Source of the DNA: Centroberyx gerrardi
Taxonomy: Eukaryota > Chordata > Actinopteri > Beryciformes > Berycidae
DNA: 64,000 nucleotides
Reading direction: 5' to 3'
NCBI RefSeq assembly: GCF_048128805.1
Contig: NC_135999.1
Coordinates: 23,769,659 to 23,833,658, forward strand
The notes beneath the pieces are model-generated. The model did no database searches. It saw only the letters and a list, made by a program, of their open reading frames with translations, and was not told the origin of the DNA. Below are positions 61,255 to 64,000 of the stretch, one piece after another (positions within the stretch are counted from its first letter, which is position 1; each line of letters begins with the position of its first letter). Both the position numbers and the translations under genes were made by a program.

Positions 61255-61884
61255 CTCTCTCAGTGTAGGAGGAGGCGTGTCCATGGACCAGTATAAAGTC
61301 CAGGGAGAGCCACTCGTGTAGAGCCATTCTCAGGAGCGAGTCCTTTGCATTGCACACCAGCGAAAAGGAGGAAACTGCAGCCGTTACTTTAAAACACTGT
61401 TTTTTGATGACCTGCTTGCATCTGGACACTAGGAGACCAGATTTTTGTGTTTCAGTGGAGGGGCAAGCTGCTGGACTCTGGGTGAACTGAACCTGAAGAG
61501 AGCGACTCACCTGAACACACTGGTGGATTTCCTCGCTGCAAAAGTGTTCATTCCAACATAACAAAAACTAGTTCCTAACACCACTCCATCCAGCCAGCTG
61601 AGCACATCAAGAGTAGACTTCTATTTCTGCGCTGTGAAATTCAATCAGTGGAACGGAGAGGCAATACAGCAGAGGCATTGTGTCCCTGCAATTGAAACAC
61701 TAACCAGCTGGCAACATCAAAGACCGTCCCGGACAAAGCTTTCCTCTCAAATCTCCCTTGTTTGTCCAAAATCTGCTATTGAAGTAGAAGGTGCTCCAAC
61801 AAAAAAAACTGCACAACAGGCAAAGAGGGAAGCTAAGGGATCATATACGAGGGCAGAGGATTGAGTGCAGGTGCTGGGGCTGCC
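61255..61884 (+). promoter_or_regulatory. igfbp4: TATA promoter and 5' UTR of igfbp4
   Basis: TATAAA at 61292-61297 is preceded by GGAGGCGTGTCC, a KLF/Sp-like word, at 61271-61282. A start near 61322 would give a leader of about 560 nt if it is unspliced. The leader contains one ATG uORF of 27 codons (61407-61490). A 76-codon frame at 61634-61864 opens with GTG, not ATG, so it is unlikely to be translated. Confidence 0.6.
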
Positions 61885-62242
61885 ATGGTGCGTGGAGGTG
61901 GCGTGGCAGTAGCTCCATCCTGCTGGGGCCTGTGGGCAGTTGGCGCCCTGTCGCTAGTGGCGCTGTGCTGGACAGAGGAGGCCATCCGCTGCCCCGTGTG
62001 CTCCGAGGAGCGGCTGGCCACCTGCCGCCTGCCGGACGGCTGCGAGGAGACGGTGCGGGAGCCCGGCTGCGGCTGCTGCCCCACCTGCGCCCTGGCTAAG
62101 GGGGCGCACTGCGGCGTCTACTCACCCCGATGTGGCACGGGCCTGCGGTGCTACCCGCCGCGTGGCGTGGAGAGGCCGCTGCACTCGTTGATGCACGGCC
62201 AGGGGGTGTGCACCGATGAGAGGGAGGTGGAGGAGAACTCAG
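61885..62242 (+). CDS. igfbp4: Insulin-like growth factor binding protein 4, exon 1 (continues beyond right edge)
   Basis: Secreted protein that binds IGF-I/II and modulates their access to the IGF1 receptor. The exon encodes 119 residues plus one nucleotide and ends AACTCAG|GTGAGA. The start ATG (61885, context TGCCATGG) is followed by a hydrophobic signal peptide ([16 protein letters not shown]). The mature N-terminus begins near EEAIRCPVC. The N-terminal IGF-binding domain has all 12 cysteines, including the signature [10 protein letters not shown]. The stretch [20 protein letters not shown] is nearly identical to human IGFBP4, which separates it from IGFBP1, 2, 3 and 5. The linker and the C-terminal thyroglobulin type 1 domain are on exons outside the window. 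It is divergent from ikzf3. Confidence 0.95.
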
Positions 62243-64000
62243 GTGAGAGAGGAGGGGCGGGTGGGTCGGGAAGAGTCTGTGTGTGAACTGGATGACTAGT
62301 CTATAGGGGCACTTGTCCCTGTTGAAGTTAACTCTTTTGTTAATTATACATTCCCCTCACAGCACCAAAAAACTCACACCAGAGTCACTAATGCACCTTA
62401 AGACCCCCAGCAGGAATGACGGAGTATTGGATATCTTTTCAAATGTCTATCTCCAGGATACTATGGTGACTATCATGGTATGGAGCATGTAACGATTGTA
62501 AGCCACAGTTGACAAGGTCTCCACAAAGCTGGACCGGTGTCTCTGCCTCCCTCTCTCCCTGCGGACCAGAGTGTTTTCTCTCCCCGCTCCCTGGGTCTTA
62601 CCTGAGCCGGGCAGGGTCAGAGTGGGGTGTGACAATGTGCTGCTTGTTTACCCTAATCTCGGCTAAGCCCCGAACCAGAGCATACACACACACACACACC
62701 AACTCCTCACGCATGGCCTGATGGGAGAGCGCACACAGTCCCTCTGCTGTCTTGCAGCCGCTTGCTGCGAAAGAGGCCCTGCTGTAAGACGCAGAGCGGG
62801 TTTCAGAGAGCAGCGCTGTGGTGATAGCTGGAGTGGGCGTGTATGCATGTGAGTCTGCATGCATGCTGTGTGAGGAGCTTGTATGTGTCTGCACGTCTCT
62901 GTACTCTGTATGTGTGTGTGGGCAAGCTAGACTGTCTGTTTTAGGAAAGGAATCGTGCATTTGTTTTGGACAGATGCTGAAAACAATCATTTACTTCACC
63001 TGCAACCTTTGTGTCTGCAAACATCTTGTTATGTCAATGTTAGACTGAGGTCCTTCATGTGCACATGCAGGTAGCCATGTAGTGCAGACAGAAATGCATT
63101 GTCGAGGTTGTGAGGGTGTGAGTGTCTGTGTGTATGTGTGTGTAAGTGAGTGTGTGTGTACGTGAGTGTGTGTGTGTGTGTTTGTAATGAGAGGAGGTAA
63201 TAAAAGCTGCCTGTCTGCTGTATGAAATGACTCTGTAATGGAGTGTGGCCAGTCTGGGGCTATTAGAGCTCTCTGCAATCAGTAATTCACTTGGTGCTCT
63301 TCCATGGATGCCCCCATTCCTCCTCCTCCTCCTCCTCCTGCTCTCTGCTGCAGATGCAACTCTTCTTCTACTGGAGATGTCTTTATCACACTCTTCTCAG
63401 CAGACATTTAATTCATGTTGTATCCTTTATCCTCTGTAGTTGCGTTCTTCTTACAAAGCAGGCAGCCTGTTTCCACTTTTACACAGTAGGATGTTTAGTA
63501 CTGTATGTGTTATTTGTGTATCCTGTTCCAGTCTCAACTTCTTTCCCCATACTGCTGATGAAACTGTTCCTACCGTCCTTCTCTCTCTGCTCTCCAAGAA
63601 GGGAAAGATTATGAACCATTTGTCATGGTGGTGATTTCCATTATGGCGTATGAGGCGATTGTTAAAATGTGTCGCGGACAAGGCGGTTCTCTCATTTGTT
63701 CCAGATCATCTACTAATTGGCCCAATGTTGCTTCCACTGAGCCTGGGTTCCCAGAAGGTTACTAGCAATGGCAATAGGCTATCTGCTAGTGCCAGAACAC
63801 CAAAGTTTCGGATCAACTTGGCCAACATAAAACTCCCAGAGACTCTCTCCATTGCAGCATCTGTTTCCCCTGGCCCTGGGTGCACCACTCCCCCCTCCCA
63901 GTCCTCACAAGCCTTCGAGCGCATCGCCCACCGCGTCTAGCTCCTTCACGAGGATGAGCTCATCGGCACTCTGGCTGCCAGAGCCGAAATGAGAGCCTTC
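62243..64000 (+). other. igfbp4: igfbp4 intron 1 (partial)
   Basis: No second igfbp4 exon is found before the window ends. The intron holds GT-rich microsatellites (63120-63182) and a GC-richer block at 63650-64000 with a 96-codon frame of unknown origin (63650-63940). Confidence 0.7.

Noticed and set aside
61634-61864. 76-codon frame just before the igfbp4 start
   Set aside because: It opens with GTG and has no ATG, so it is not a credible uORF.
1-64000. CRISPR arrays, phage, insertion sequences or operons
   Set aside because: Short repeats present are microsatellites or eukaryotic MITEs; gene structure is intron-rich and vertebrate.

Overview
The window is vertebrate nuclear DNA, almost certainly from a ray-finned (teleost) fish. 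The genes are split into many short exons with GT-AG introns. The spaces between exons carry fish-type mobile elements: hAT, Tc1/mariner and fold-back MITEs, L2/Rex-like LINE pieces and tRNA-derived SINEs. They also carry many CA/GA microsatellites. Nothing bacterial, viral or plasmid-like is present. The species cannot be named from the sequence.

Layout from left to right: the 5' half of pip4k2b (minus strand, coding exons 178-6943, continuing off the left edge); a repeat-filled gap; pcgf2, a complete Polycomb RING gene (plus, coding 10633-15120); two tandem cisd3-like genes for mitochondrial CDGSH iron-sulfur proteins (minus, 17241-18765 and 20032-22876); mllt6/AF17, complete, 20 coding exons (minus, 26832-45561) with a probable 2.9 kb 3' UTR; ikzf3/Aiolos, complete, 8 coding exons including a 7-nt first coding exon (minus, 48981-57876); and the promoter and first coding exon of igfbp4 (plus, ATG at 61885, continuing off the right edge).

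All of these genes are on human chromosome 17q12-q21, so this is a conserved synteny block. PSMB3, which lies between PCGF2 and PIP4K2B in human, is not seen here. The genes do not form one pathway. Two act on chromatin (pcgf2 in PRC1, mllt6 with DOT1L), ikzf3 is a lymphoid transcription factor, pip4k2b makes PI(4,5)P2, the cisd3 pair are mitochondrial Fe-S proteins, and igfbp4 is a secreted IGF-binding protein.

Exon joins were checked by reading phase: every multi-exon coding model given here stays in frame across all junctions. I found no evidence for a novel system. The most notable points are the cisd3 tandem duplication, a natural His at the drug-degron Gln position of Aiolos, a PxDLS motif in Aiolos, an 11-residue tandem repeat in AF17, and several clear MITEs.
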